Shown piece after piece: positions 52,625-61,554 of a DNA stretch of 64,000 nt. The notes under the pieces were generated by a model, which searched no databases, had not been told where the DNA came from, and worked only from the letters and a program-made list of their open reading frames with translations. The stretch is from contig CP129495.1 in NCBI GenBank assembly GCA_030584185.1, positions 1,391,628 through 1,455,627 on the forward strand, given 5' to 3'. The translations under genes were made by a program, and so were the position numbers. Source of the stretch: Acidimicrobiia bacterium. Lineage in GTDB: Bacteria; Actinomycetota; Acidimicrobiia; Spongiisociales; UBA11373. Position 1 is the stretch's first letter. The number at the start of each line of letters is the position of its first letter.

Positions 52625-53239
52625 TCACTGGCGGATGTTGTAGTCGCGAGCGTCTTCGGACGACTGGTAGTCGTCCCGGTCGAGCCAGTGGCATCTCAGG
52701 TCAGCCCCACCGACGCGAAGACGGTTGCGACTTCCGGCCGGGCCGCGCCACGAAGCCACCTCCGGCCGCGGGCCGCCTCGAGCGTGGATCTCGAGGGCCG
52801 CCTCCAATGCGGGCACCAAATCGGTGTCGTTGGAGAACATGACTCCGACCTCGAACTCGCGCTTGATGCATCCCTGAATGAAATCCACGGCCAGCTGGAC
52901 GTCCACACCCTTCTGGATCGGCACACCGTTGCGGTAGCGGAGTGTTCGATGCCGCACGACGGCACCGTTCCTCTCCAGCGTTGCGCATTGGCGCATGTGT
53001 GCAGCGTATGTACGCGGATCTCGGCTGTTGCTCGGGCGGCCCATGTACAGGCGTGCCTCACCAAAGACGCGGGGAATGCGAGACACACGCCTCGCCGCAA
53101 TCCGGTGCCCTAGGGCGATGGGGTCGATTTGGCCCCTGGGTCGAGGATCTGCGTCTGTGAAGAACGCCTCCCGAGCGCCTTCGTAGACGTTCTGCCAGTC
53201 GTAGAAGACCACGAGGCGGTCGGCCACCTTGCTGGTCAA
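52625..53239 (-). CDS. NYN-domain (PIN-like) nuclease, copy 3
   Basis: A 204-residue NYN protein, diverged from copies 1 and 2. Motifs are LVVFYDWQNVYEGAREAF (residues 8-25), IQKGVDVQLAVDFIQGCI (about 112) and VGVMFSNDTDLVPALEAALE (about 131), with the acidic metal ligands. The start is a TTG at 53239 or GTG at 53227; neither has a clear Shine-Dalgarno. It lies in the cassette bounded by direct repeat B, convergent with a short RNA unit. Confidence 0.83.
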   Translation of the reverse strand: MTSKVADRLVVFYDWQNVYEGAREAFFTDADPRPRGQIDPIALGHRIAARRVSRIPRVFGEARLYMGRPSNSRDPRTYAAHMRQCATLERNGAVVRHRTLRYRNGVPIQKGVDVQLAVDFIQGCIKREFEVGVMFSNDTDLVPALEAALEIHARGGPRPEVASWRGPAGSRNRLRVGGADLRCHWLDRDDYQSSEDARDYNIRQ

Positions 53240-53392
53240 CCAGGCTCGGCTCGAACCATGTCTTCACGAACAGCCGTCTCGAGCCTCCCGAGCACATCCC
53301 GGTTGGATCACACCGGGATGGCATTGCGCGTCTCCGCCGTCCGGGTCTCGGTCTCAGCAGTCTCGAATTCGCCGTGCGCCTTCTTGTCCTTC

Positions 53393-54166
53393 ATGAGTAG
53401 TGCCAACCATGCCATCGGCCTGTGGCGAGGGGTAGACCTCAAGCTCTACAGGGCGAAACAGCATCTGAACGACCTGATGAACCTTGTCGCGCGTGTCGCG
53501 GCACGTGGTGAGTTCTACGACATCACCCGACATCCCGTGGAGGATGCGCGACGCGAGATGTTCCGGTTCGACGTCCGCAAGCCGATACCTGACGATGTTC
53601 CCCTCATCCTGGGTGATCTCTTGCACAACTGCCGATCTGCGCTCGATCACATGATTCATGCACTGTGGCTGAAGAATCGGCGAAAAGTGACGTCACGCGA
53701 GTTGCGTTTGCTCGGGTTCCCCATCGCCGCGAGCCTCAGCGAGTTCAACCCTGCTGAGAAGGTCGGCGGTGTATCCGCCGAAGCCTTCGCAGTCATCCAG
53801 AGGGTGCAGCCCTACAACCGATCTAGACCGGGACGCGACCCCCTCGCCCGGCTCCGTGAGCTGTCGAACGCCGACAAGCACCGCAACCTGAATCTCGCCT
53901 TCTGGCAGTTCCAATCGGTCGGGTGGATGGGTGAACCCGACGGGAAGTGGGAGTTCGTGACAGCCGACCGCCGGCTCGAAGACGGCACAGAGATCGCGGC
54001 GTTCTGCTGGCGTTCCGAGCCGAACCCGAACATCGACTTCGTCTTCTCCTGCGAGGTGGTGATCAGCGAAGGCCCTCAACCCTTCAATCGGGTCGGGATC
54101 GTCGCAGGGAAGATCTGCAAGGCAGTCTGTGATGTCCGCGACTCCCTCGAACCGTTGTTGAGCTAG
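53393..54166 (+). CDS. Uncharacterised protein of cassette B
   Basis: A 257-residue soluble protein. LILGDLLHNCRSALDHMIHA (about residue 78) and LRELSNADKHRNLNLAFWQF (about 160) form a pattern found in many uncharacterised bacterial proteins, all-helical in the first half and possibly HEPN-like. No catalytic site is certain. It may pair with the NYN nuclease in the same cassette, which is divergently oriented. Confidence 0.7.
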   Translation: MSSANHAIGLWRGVDLKLYRAKQHLNDLMNLVARVAARGEFYDITRHPVEDARREMFRFDVRKPIPDDVPLILGDLLHNCRSALDHMIHALWLKNRRKVTSRELRLLGFPIAASLSEFNPAEKVGGVSAEAFAVIQRVQPYNRSRPGRDPLARLRELSNADKHRNLNLAFWQFQSVGWMGEPDGKWEFVTADRRLEDGTEIAAFCWRSEPNPNIDFVFSCEVVISEGPQPFNRVGIVAGKICKAVCDVRDSLEPLLS

Positions 54167-54226
54167 TCGCAGGTCGCCGTCGCTTGCGACCCTCGCACGG
54201 AGCTTGGATGGTTCCGATCCCATGAA

Positions 54227-54351
54227 ATGCCGCTCAGCCGGGCGGGCTGGGCACCAGGGTCGACTCGTCGAGCACCCGCACCGGCATCGGCTGGCCGAAC
54301 CCCTCGCACAGGGCCTCCTCACCGTCCCCGCACCACACCAGACGCCCGCCG
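54227..54351. repeat. Direct repeat B, right copy (within amidohydrolase 3' end)
   Basis: The intact copy inside the amidohydrolase gene and 7 nt past its stop. It is 99% identical to 52398-52522. Confidence 0.95.
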
Positions 54352-55703
54352 AGCAGGGTCGCCGCCGTCGTGATCCCGAGCAGGCCCTCGGGATCCTCCC
54401 CGAACCCAAGCGGGTCGGCGGAGAACACCACCAGGTCGGCCAGCAGCCCCGGCTGGATGCTCCCCCGCACGCCCTCGTCGGAGGTGATCCAGGCGGCGGT
54501 GGCGGTGAGCGAACGGATCGCCTCTTCGATGGTGAGCAGCTGCGCCTCCCGTCCCTCCCAGGGCTCGGCACCCGACTCCGACCACCCGGTGACCGCCCCG
54601 TACACCATCCGCATCGGCGACTTGGAGGTGGGGCCGAGCACGAACCCCGGTGGCGGGACGTCGACGCTCCCCACGAGCGTGATCCCGGCCTCGATCATGT
54701 CCCGCCACCGCCACACGGTCTCCAGCCCGGTGTCGGCGATCATCTCCCAGAAGGGCGGGTCGAACGGGAACTCGGCCTCTATCCCGCCGAGTTGCACGGA
54801 GGCGGTGATCCCCAGGGCGACCAGCCTCTCCAGCTGATCGTCGCGCACCTCAACGGCGTGCTCGATGCGATGGCGATGGGGCCTGGGGTCGGCGGCGATC
54901 GCCGCCTCCAGGGCGTGGAGCATCTGGTCCATCGTGTCGTCGTCGACCACGTGGGCGGCGATCTGCCAGCCCGCCGAGTGCATCTCGGCCACCACGGCGT
55001 CGAGCTCCTCCTGCGAGTACTTGTCGATCGACCCCCAGGCCTCGTCGACGTACAGCTTCACCCCGACGATCCGCAGGTGGTCGCCGATCATGGTCCCGGG
55101 GGTCAACCCCAGCCCGCGGAACCACTCGAGGTACTTCTCCTCGCCCTGCGGGGCGTTGAGCGCCATGTAGCCGTCGACCCGGGCCCCCATCTCGCCGACC
55201 TCGGCCGCCGCCACCACGCCGTCCCACCAGTAGGGGTCGAGTGCCATCTCGGTGGTGCCGGTCCACCCCCGGGCGAAGAGCGCCTGGGTCACCTCGGGAG
55301 CACCGTGCAGGCCCACCCAGGCGCCGCCCCACACGTACCAGTGGGAGTGGGCGTCGATGAACCCGGGGTAGAGGGCGCGGCCCCCCAGGTCGACGACGCT
55401 GGTGGCGGAACCTGCCAGGGCCATGACCTCCGCCTCGGTGCCCACGGCGACGATGCTGTCGCCGGTGACCGCCACCGCCTCGGCCAGCGGAGGGTCGGCC
55501 ATGGTGACGATCGGCCCACCTCTCAGGATCAGGTCCACCCCCGGCGGGAGCGAAGTGGTGGTGGTCGTGGCCGCCTTCGTCGTGGTGGTCGCCGGCGTCG
55601 TGGTGGCGGCCAGGGTGGTGGCCGGATCGGCCGAACCGCCGGAGCAGGCGGCGGCGACCAGGCACAGGGCGGCAAGCGCGCCAAGGTACCGGCGCCGGAT
55701 CAC
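54234..55703 (-). CDS. Exported amidohydrolase (amidohydrolase 3 family) lipoprotein
   Basis: A 489-residue protein with a lipobox (VAAAC near 20) and a Thr-rich linker. The TIM-barrel amidohydrolase has PGFIDAHSHWYVWG (HxH metal site, about 114), VGVKLYVDEAWG with the bridging Lys position, WQIAAHVVDDDT (about 250), RHRIEHAVEVRDDQLERL (about 280), and DVPPPGF with the late Asp. YtcJ-like enzymes have this layout. The GTG overlaps the PP2C stop (GTGA). Its 3' end is duplicated at 52.4 kb. Confidence 0.85.
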   Translation of the reverse strand: MIRRRYLGALAALCLVAAACSGGSADPATTLAATTTPATTTTKAATTTTTSLPPGVDLILRGGPIVTMADPPLAEAVAVTGDSIVAVGTEAEVMALAGSATSVVDLGGRALYPGFIDAHSHWYVWGGAWVGLHGAPEVTQALFARGWTGTTEMALDPYWWDGVVAAAEVGEMGARVDGYMALNAPQGEEKYLEWFRGLGLTPGTMIGDHLRIVGVKLYVDEAWGSIDKYSQEELDAVVAEMHSAGWQIAAHVVDDDTMDQMLHALEAAIAADPRPHRHRIEHAVEVRDDQLERLVALGITASVQLGGIEAEFPFDPPFWEMIADTGLETVWRWRDMIEAGITLVGSVDVPPPGFVLGPTSKSPMRMVYGAVTGWSESGAEPWEGREAQLLTIEEAIRSLTATAAWITSDEGVRGSIQPGLLADLVVFSADPLGFGEDPEGLLGITTAATLLGGRLVWCGDGEEALCEGFGQPMPVRVLDESTLVPSPPG

Positions 55704-56446
55704 TTCTCTTCCGAACCCGCCGGCGTGGCGTCCACCACCGCCACGGTCACGTTGTCGATGCCGCCGGCGGCGTTGGCCGCCGCCACCAGGGCGTCGGCGG
55801 CACCCTCCGGGTCGTCGTGCTCGGTCAGGATGCGGAGGATCTCCTCGTCTTCGAGCAGGGCGGTGACCCCGTCGGAGCAGATCAGCACCCGGTCGCCCGC
55901 GGCAAGTTCGTGTTCGAAGACGTCCACCTCCACGGTGTGCTCCAGGCCGACCGCCCGGGTGAGCACGCTGCGGTAGGGATGGGCCTCGGCCTCGGCCTGT
56001 GTCATCCGCCCGGCGGCCATCATCTCGGCGACGAAGGAGTGGTCGGCGGTGATCCTGGTCAGCGAGCCATCGTGGAGCAGGTAGGCCCGGCTGTCGCCGA
56101 CGTGGCCCACCTCCACGGTTCCGTCGCCGTCGAAGATGGCGAGGGTGAGGGTGGTCCCCATGCCGCTGAGGCGAGGGCGCTGTGCCGCCGCCTCCTGGAC
56201 CGCCAGGTTGGCGGCGTTGACGCGGATGGTCGCCGGCCCGGACACGGTGGCAACCGCTTCGATGGCGGCCGCCGAGGCGATCTCACCGCCGGCGTGCCCG
56301 CCCATTCCGTCGGCCACCGCCGCCACCAGGTGTTCCGCCTCGCCTGCGGTCCCGGGGTCGGGGAACACCGCATCCTCGTTCTGGTCGCGCACCAGCCCGG
56401 TGTCGGTCCGGGTCGCCCAGCGAAACCGCAGCGGGGCGGCACTCAT
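55700..56446 (-). CDS. PP2C-type serine/threonine phosphatase
   Basis: A 248-residue PPM phosphatase. Metal-site motifs are VRDQNEDAVF (about residue 19), AVADGMGGHAGG (about 44), VGHVGDSRAYLL (about 112), ICSDGVTALL (about 190) and GGIDNVTVAVV (about 228). It counteracts PknB-type kinases in relatives. It lies between fhaA (ATGA overlap) and the amidohydrolase (GTGA overlap). Confidence 0.93.
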   Translation of the reverse strand: MSAAPLRFRWATRTDTGLVRDQNEDAVFPDPGTAGEAEHLVAAVADGMGGHAGGEIASAAAIEAVATVSGPATIRVNAANLAVQEAAAQRPRLSGMGTTLTLAIFDGDGTVEVGHVGDSRAYLLHDGSLTRITADHSFVAEMMAAGRMTQAEAEAHPYRSVLTRAVGLEHTVEVDVFEHELAAGDRVLICSDGVTALLEDEEILRILTEHDDPEGAADALVAAANAAGGIDNVTVAVVDATPAGSEEK

Positions 56447-57105
56447 CGGGGGACGCCGAGCTCGTAGCGGACCCCACCGAACGAGATCACGTCTCCAAGG
56501 ACGAGCGGTGTCGGTCCCTCCACCGGGCTCCCGTCGACGGCGGTGCCGTTGGAGGACCCCAGGTCGCCTATCCAGGTGGTGCCGGACTCGCGCCAGATGA
56601 CGGCGTGGGTGCGGGAGACCTCCTCGTGGGGGATGTGGAGGTCGCTGGCGGTCGACCGGCCGGCGACGGCCCGGTTCACCCGGATCTCCAGTGAGGCGGC
56701 ATCCGGATCGAGGGGATGCAGCGCCGCCCACGCCGGGCGGGTGCCCCTGCGGTTGGAGGCGGCCACCTGGATCTCCGAGCCGCGCTGCCCCGGGTCGATG
56801 GTCACCTCCACCTCGACCGGGCCCTCCAGCCGCCAGCCCCGCTCGGTGGCGGTCTCCTCGATGAAGGCGCACAGCTCGTCCTCCACCGCGGCCAGCGCCT
56901 CGGAGTCCACCGGTTCGCCCCCCATCGACACCTGATAGCGGTTGGGGATCGCCCATCCCCCGGTCACCTCGCGGATCTGCTCCTCGGCCCGGCGCAGGAT
57001 CAGGGCGCCCAGCTCAACGGGATGGATGCGGCCGTGGAACAGCCGGGCCGCCAGGCCGTCCACCAGCCGCTCCAGGCGGCGCTCGATTTCCTTTGCCACA
57101 CCCAT
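56443..57105 (-). CDS. FHA-domain protein FhaA (DUF3662 + FHA)
   Basis: A 220-residue protein. The N-terminal DUF3662 domain (EIERRLERLVDGLAARLFHG, then IHPVELGALILRRAEEQI) is the FhaA signature. The C-terminal FHA domain (residues 140-215) has HEEVSRTHAVIWRE and DLGSSNGTAVDG, the phosphothreonine-binding Ser/His and Asn-Gly motifs. TAGCCT is 7 nt before the ATG. FhaA couples PknB signalling to cell-wall synthesis in mycobacteria. Confidence 0.92.
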   Translation of the reverse strand: MGVAKEIERRLERLVDGLAARLFHGRIHPVELGALILRRAEEQIREVTGGWAIPNRYQVSMGGEPVDSEALAAVEDELCAFIEETATERGWRLEGPVEVEVTIDPGQRGSEIQVAASNRRGTRPAWAALHPLDPDAASLEIRVNRAVAGRSTASDLHIPHEEVSRTHAVIWRESGTTWIGDLGSSNGTAVDGSPVEGPTPLVLGDVISFGGVRYELGVPR

Positions 57106-57169
57106 CCCGGGAAGGCTAACGGCGCCCGGGGCGCTCCGACCGGCCCGTGGTACGATTCCCGGCCCTCGG

Positions 57170-57253
<84 letters not shown>

Positions 57254-57257
57254 CCCC

Positions 57258-58250
57258 GTGTCATACAGCCCTGCCGTCCGGAAGAAGCGGCGGCGCCGCC
57301 TTCTGGCCACACTCGCCCTGGTCGGGTCGTTCCTGGGTATCGCCTACGGCGTCACCCGGGCACAGAGCGACCAGGAGCTGGGGCGCGCCTACCTCGATCG
57401 TGCATTCGCCGTGGCCACCACCGCCTCCGACGTGTCGGAGCGCCTCACCGAACTGGTCACCGACGTCGAGTCGCTCAACCGGGCCACACTGCTGGAGAGG
57501 CTGGAGTCGATGGAGGCCGACGTGGAGGAGATGGTCGCCCTTCTCGACGATGCCGAGCCTCCCGGTTCGATGCTCGAGGCCAGCCTGTTCCTCAGGATCG
57601 CCGCCACCTCCTGGCGGTCAGGGATCAGCGACGCCCGCCAGGGGATACTCGCCCTCTCCTCCAACCCCCTCGACGAGCAGGGGGTGCAGTCGCTCACCCG
57701 GGGCCTCACCGACCTGCGGGTCGGCGACCGTGCCTACAGCGGTTTCCGCGGCGCCCTGGGCGACGTCGACACCACCCTCCAGGGCGGGCCGTTGCCATCG
57801 GTGGCGTTCGTCCCCACCGCCGACGACTCCCTGTTCGACCCGCGCGACCTGGCGCGGCGGATGTTCGTCGCCGGGACCATCACCCCGGTGAACGACCTGG
57901 CGGTCGCCGACCTCAAGCTGGAGCCGGGAGCGGTGGGGGAGTCGGGTGGACTGCCGGTGCTGGCGGTCACCGCCGATCAGAAGGCCGAGGTGACGGTCAC
58001 CAACCGTGGCAACGTGCCGGCAACGGGGATCGTGGTCCGGCTCTCCCTCCTCTCCAATCAGGGCGGCCTCTACCAGGCGGAACAGGAAGTCCCGAGCCTG
58101 GATCCGGGCACCGGGGTCTCGCTGGTGTACTCGGACCTTCCGGTGGTCAAGGGGGACACATACCAGCTGACCGTCTCCTTGCCCGCCGGGGACGACGAAG
58201 AGGACAATGACCTGGTGACGTTCCGCTTCCTGGTCAACCCGGACGGCTGA
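57258..58250 (+). CDS. Uncharacterised membrane-anchored protein with CARDB-like domain
   Basis: A 330-residue protein. The basic N-terminus (RKKRRRR) and one transmembrane helix (LLATLALVGSFLGIAYGV) anchor a helical extracytoplasmic region (to about 180). A C-terminal Ig-like CARDB-type domain follows (AEVTVTNRGNVPATGIVVRL, YQLTVSLPAGDDEEDNDLVT). GTG 57258 is only 4 nt after tRNA-Leu, so its transcript probably begins in or before the tRNA. Confidence 0.65.
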   Translation: MSYSPAVRKKRRRRLLATLALVGSFLGIAYGVTRAQSDQELGRAYLDRAFAVATTASDVSERLTELVTDVESLNRATLLERLESMEADVEEMVALLDDAEPPGSMLEASLFLRIAATSWRSGISDARQGILALSSNPLDEQGVQSLTRGLTDLRVGDRAYSGFRGALGDVDTTLQGGPLPSVAFVPTADDSLFDPRDLARRMFVAGTITPVNDLAVADLKLEPGAVGESGGLPVLAVTADQKAEVTVTNRGNVPATGIVVRLSLLSNQGGLYQAEQEVPSLDPGTGVSLVYSDLPVVKGDTYQLTVSLPAGDDEEDNDLVTFRFLVNPDG

Positions 58251-58251
58251 T

Positions 58252-58695
58252 ATGGCGGCCCTGATCGTCGCCCTGGTCGCCCTCGCCGTCGGCGCCGTCG
58301 CCCTGGTGGTGACCCTGCAGGAACGCCGGCGGTTCGCCAACCTCCCCCGGGACGCCAACCTGCTCGACCAGATTCGCCGCCTCGACGAGGATCTGGCCAT
58401 GGTGGAGGCTGCGGTGGCCCGGATGCAGCCGGTGCTCAAGTCGCTGGTGGACCGGATGCCGGGGGCGATCCGCTACGCCGCCGTGGTCACCTTCGACGCC
58501 AACGACGAGCGCACCGGGCACCTCTCCCGGGCGATCGCCCTGCTCAACGAGCGCAAGGACGGCCTGGTGATCACGCTGCTCCATGGCCCCCGCCAGTCGT
58601 TGTTCTTCACCAAGATGGTCGTCGAAGGCGCCGGCGTGGAGCCACTCTCCATCGAGGAGGAGACCGCCGTGCGCCGGGCCCTCGGCGCCGAGTAG
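58252..58695 (+). CDS. DUF4446 family protein
   Basis: A 147-residue protein with an N-terminal transmembrane helix (ALIVALVALAVGAVALVVTL) and a soluble domain containing IRYAAVVTFDANDERTGHLS, then RAIALLNERKDGLVITLLHG. This matches the uncharacterised DUF4446 family often encoded near serS or oriC-proximal genes. The ATG follows the preceding stop by 1 nt. Confidence 0.85.
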   Translation: MAALIVALVALAVGAVALVVTLQERRRFANLPRDANLLDQIRRLDEDLAMVEAAVARMQPVLKSLVDRMPGAIRYAAVVTFDANDERTGHLSRAIALLNERKDGLVITLLHGPRQSLFFTKMVVEGAGVEPLSIEEETAVRRALGAE

Positions 58696-58735
58696 CCGGG
58701 CCGCCCGCCTCCCGCCGCCGACCTACCATCCCCCC

Positions 58736-60019
58736 GTGATCGACGTCACCCTGCTGCGCACCGACCCCGAGGCCCTGGCCCGCTCCTTCACCCATCGCGG
58801 CCTGGAGGTGGACGTCGCCGCCCTGGTCGCCCTCGACGAGGAGCGACGCAAGGCGCGGGTGGCCGCCGAGGAGATCCGGGCCGAGCAGAACCGGGCGGGG
58901 AAGGAGATCTCCCGCCTCTCCGGGGAGGAGAAGCAGGCCGCCATCGCCGCTGCCGCCGACCTCGCCGACCGCTACCGGGAGGCCCTCGCCTTCGCCGACG
59001 AGCTCGACGCCCGCTTCGACGAGGTGTGGGTCCCGCTGCCCAACCCGCCCCATGGGTCGGTCCCCAGGGGTGGCGGCGAGGAGGACAACGTCGAGGTGAA
59101 GCGGTGGGGCGATCCGCCGGCATTCGGGTTCACCGCGCTCGACCACGTCGACCTGGGCGAGCGGCTGGGCATCCTCGATGTGGATCGCGGGGTCAAGGTG
59201 TCGGGATCCCGGTTCGCCTTCCTCAAGGGGCAGGCGGTCCTGCTCGAGTTCGCCCTGGTCCGCTGGGCGCTGGACCGTCTCGGAGCCGAGGGTTTCACCC
59301 CGGTGGTGCCCCCGGTGCTGGTGCGCGACCAGGCACTGTTCGGGACCGGGTTCTTCCCCGGGGCCCGGGAGCAGGTGTACGCCGTCGGGGTGTCACAGGA
59401 GGATGGGAGCGTCCAGGCCGACGACCTGTTCCTGGTGGGCACCGCCGAGGTGCCGCTGGCGGCGATGCACGCCGACGAGATCCTCCCCGGCGGCGACCTT
59501 CCCCTGCGCTACGCCGGGTTCTCCACCTGCTTCCGGCGCGAGGCGGGGACCTACGGCAAAGACACCCGGGGGATCTTCCGGGTTCACCAGTTCGACAAGG
59601 TGGAGATGTTCTCCTTCGCCCGCTCCGAGCGGTCGTGGGAGGAGCACGAGGCGCTGCTCGCCGTCGAGGAGTCGCTGATCCAGGCGCTGGGGATCCCCTA
59701 CCGGGTGGTGAACGTGTGCAGCGGCGACCTGGGCGACTCGGCCGCCAAGAAGTACGACATCGAGGCCTGGTTCCCCGGCCAGGGCGGGTACCGGGAGATC
59801 ACCTCCTGCTCCAACACCACCGACTACCAGGCGCGTCGCCTGAAGATCCGCTACCGCGACGAGGGCGGCGACCCGACGGTGGCCCACACCATCAACGGCA
59901 CGGCGGTGGCGGTGGGCCGCACCCTGATCGCCCTGCTGGAGAACGGCCAGCAGGAGGACGGGTCGGTGCTGCTCCCCGAGGTGCTCCACCCCTACACCGG
60001 CTTCGAGCGGCTGTCGTGA
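58736..60019 (+). CDS. serS: Seryl-tRNA synthetase
   Basis: A 427-residue class II synthetase. The N-terminal coiled-coil arm spans about residues 30-100. Class II motifs are visible as VVPPVLVRDQALFGTGFFPG (motif 1), FSTCFRREAGTYGKDTRGIF with RVHQFDKVE (motif 2) and TINGTAVAVGRTLIALLEN (motif 3). TACCAT ends 6 nt before the GTG, so the mRNA is probably leaderless. Four serine tRNA genes lie within 2.7 kb downstream. Confidence 0.96.
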   Translation: MIDVTLLRTDPEALARSFTHRGLEVDVAALVALDEERRKARVAAEEIRAEQNRAGKEISRLSGEEKQAAIAAAADLADRYREALAFADELDARFDEVWVPLPNPPHGSVPRGGGEEDNVEVKRWGDPPAFGFTALDHVDLGERLGILDVDRGVKVSGSRFAFLKGQAVLLEFALVRWALDRLGAEGFTPVVPPVLVRDQALFGTGFFPGAREQVYAVGVSQEDGSVQADDLFLVGTAEVPLAAMHADEILPGGDLPLRYAGFSTCFRREAGTYGKDTRGIFRVHQFDKVEMFSFARSERSWEEHEALLAVEESLIQALGIPYRVVNVCSGDLGDSAAKKYDIEAWFPGQGGYREITSCSNTTDYQARRLKIRYRDEGGDPTVAHTINGTAVAVGRTLIALLENGQQEDGSVLLPEVLHPYTGFERLS

Positions 60020-60648
60020 GCGGTCGGGAGGTGTTCTCCCGGATCGCCCGGCGCTACGACCGGCTCAACCGGATCCTGTCGCTGGGTCGGGACGACGATT
60101 GGCGCCGCACCGCCATCGCCCACCTTCCCCCGGGGCGGGTGCTCGACCTGGGGGCGGGGACCGGGGCGGCCAATTCCGACTTCGGCGACCGGGAGGTGGT
60201 GGCGCTCGACCCGGCGCCGGGGATGCTCGCCCTCAATCAGGCTCCGCTGCGCGTGGTGGGAAAGGGGGAGCGCCTCCCCTTCCCCGACGGGTCGTTCGAC
60301 GGGGTGTTCTCCGCCTACGTGGTGCGCAACCTGGACTCCCTGCCCGAGACCCTGGCCGAGGTGGCGCGGGTGCTGCGACCGGGCGGCGTGGCTGCGATCG
60401 TCGACCTGGGGCGTCCGGAGCGGGCGTGGAAGCGGCGGTTGCACCGGGCGGGGACGGCGGTGGTGCTGCCCCTCGCCGGTCTGGCGGTGGGGGCGTTACG
60501 GGAGTATCGATACCTGCATCGCAGCCTGGACCGGCTGCCGCCGCCGCAGGTCCTCTACGCCGGGGGGCCGCTGCCGGTGGAGCGAGTCTGGAGGATGGGC
60601 CCACTCGGGTTCGTCTACGGGGTCGTGCTGCGCAAGCCGGGCGGATGA
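60016..60648 (+). CDS. UbiE/MenG-like methyltransferase
   Basis: A 210-residue class I SAM-dependent methyltransferase: FSRIARRYDRLNRILSLG at the start (typical of UbiE/MenG), motif I VLDLGAGTGAAN (about residue 42), FPDGSFDGVFSAYVVRNLDS (about 92) and EVARVLRPGGVAAIVD. The likely role is demethylmenaquinone methylation. The GTG overlaps the serS stop (GTGA). Glycine motif I is followed by a short loop, giving a smaller protein than E. coli UbiE. Confidence 0.8.
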   Translation: MSGREVFSRIARRYDRLNRILSLGRDDDWRRTAIAHLPPGRVLDLGAGTGAANSDFGDREVVALDPAPGMLALNQAPLRVVGKGERLPFPDGSFDGVFSAYVVRNLDSLPETLAEVARVLRPGGVAAIVDLGRPERAWKRRLHRAGTAVVLPLAGLAVGALREYRYLHRSLDRLPPPQVLYAGGPLPVERVWRMGPLGFVYGVVLRKPGG

Positions 60649-60665
60649 GGAGCGGAGGGCCGTGG

Positions 60666-60756
60666 CGGAGGGAGGGGGATTCGAACCCCCGTGGCGACTT
60701 TCACCGCCAACACGCTTTCCAGGCGTGCGCACTAGGCCAGACTATGCGATCCCTCC
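60666..60756 (-). tRNA. tRNA-Ser (GGA)
   Basis: Class II tRNA on the minus strand: acceptor GGAGGGA/TCCCTCC, anticodon stem CACGC/GCGTG with loop CTGGAAA (anticodon GGA), long variable arm, and T-arm GGGGGTTCGAATCCCCC. Confidence 0.95.
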
Positions 60757-60783
60757 GGAATGGCCGCGAGTGTAGGAGAGGGC

Positions 60784-61254
60784 ATGGACGTCGAACCATA
60801 TGAGGCGGCGATGCGGCTGGCACTCGAAGAGGCGCGCTCAGCCGTCGAACACGGTGACGTGCCGGTGGGTGCGGTGCTCCTCGACTCGTCCGGGGTGGTG
60901 GTGGCCCGGGATCACAATCGCAAGGAGGAGCGGGCCGATCCGACCGCCCACGCCGAGATCCTGGTCCTCTCCGCCGCCGCCCGCGCCGCGGGGGACTGGA
61001 GGCTGACCGGCCACACGCTGGTGGTGACGCTCGAGCCGTGCGCCATGTGCGCCATGGCGGCCGTGTGGGGCCGGGTGGAGCGGATCGTGTATGGGGCGCC
61101 CGATCTGAAGGCGGGGGCGGCTTGGAGCCTGTACAACGTCCCCCAAGACGAGCGGCTCAACCATCGATGCGACCTGGTGGCCGGGGTGCTCGCCGAGGAG
61201 GCGGGGAACCTGCTCGAGGCGTTCTTCGAGGGGCAGCGGGGTCGACCCGGCTGA
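60784..61254 (+). CDS. tadA: tRNA adenosine(34) deaminase TadA
   Basis: A 156-residue deaminase. The zinc site is HAEILVLSAA (His/Glu, about residue 59) and PCAMCAMAAVWGRV (about 89). GDVPVGAVLLDSSG and GAAWSLYNVPQDERLNHRCD are family blocks. It makes inosine at the wobble position of tRNA-Arg(ACG). AGGAGA lies 6 nt before the ATG. It sits among serine tRNA genes, a common bacterial context. Confidence 0.95.
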   Translation: MDVEPYEAAMRLALEEARSAVEHGDVPVGAVLLDSSGVVVARDHNRKEERADPTAHAEILVLSAAARAAGDWRLTGHTLVVTLEPCAMCAMAAVWGRVERIVYGAPDLKAGAAWSLYNVPQDERLNHRCDLVAGVLAEEAGNLLEAFFEGQRGRPG

Positions 61255-61312
61255 GCGCCCCTACACTTTCGGCGGCCGGAGCCGATCCCGCATGAGGGGG
61301 CGTCGGTCGAGT

Positions 61313-61401
61313 GGAGGGGTGGCCGAGCGGTCGAAGGCGGCAGTCTCGAAAACTGTTGGGCCGGGTTACCGGTCCCGTGGGTTCAAATCCCACCCCCTCC
61401 G
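61313..61401 (+). tRNA. tRNA-Ser (CGA)
   Basis: Class II tRNA: acceptor GGAGGGG/CCCCTCC, anticodon loop CTCGAAA (anticodon CGA), long variable arm, T-arm GTGGGTTCAAATCCCAC. The genomic sequence continues CCA after the discriminator G. Confidence 0.95.
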
Positions 61402-61442
61402 CCAGTACGGCTGCCGCCCCAAGGTCTGCGATGATTCCCCGT

Positions 61443-61529
61443 GGAGGGATGGCCGAGCGGACTAAGGCGGCAGTCTTGAAAACTGCTGGGCCTTTCGGGG
61501 TCCCGTGGGTTCGAATCCCACTCCCTCCG
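61443..61529 (+). tRNA. tRNA-Ser (TGA)
   Basis: Class II tRNA: acceptor GGAGGGA/TCCCTCC, anticodon loop CTTGAAA (anticodon TGA, reading UCN codons), T-arm GTGGGTTCGAATCCCAC. It is not a selenocysteine tRNA, which would have anticodon TCA. Confidence 0.95.
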
Positions 61530-61554
61530 CGATCCGTCCCGGAGGGGGCGGCAT

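Noticed and set aside
61443-61529. Serine tRNA considered as a selenocysteine tRNA
   Set aside because: The anticodon is TGA and the arms have ordinary serine tRNA lengths; tRNA-Sec would have anticodon TCA and a longer acceptor stem.
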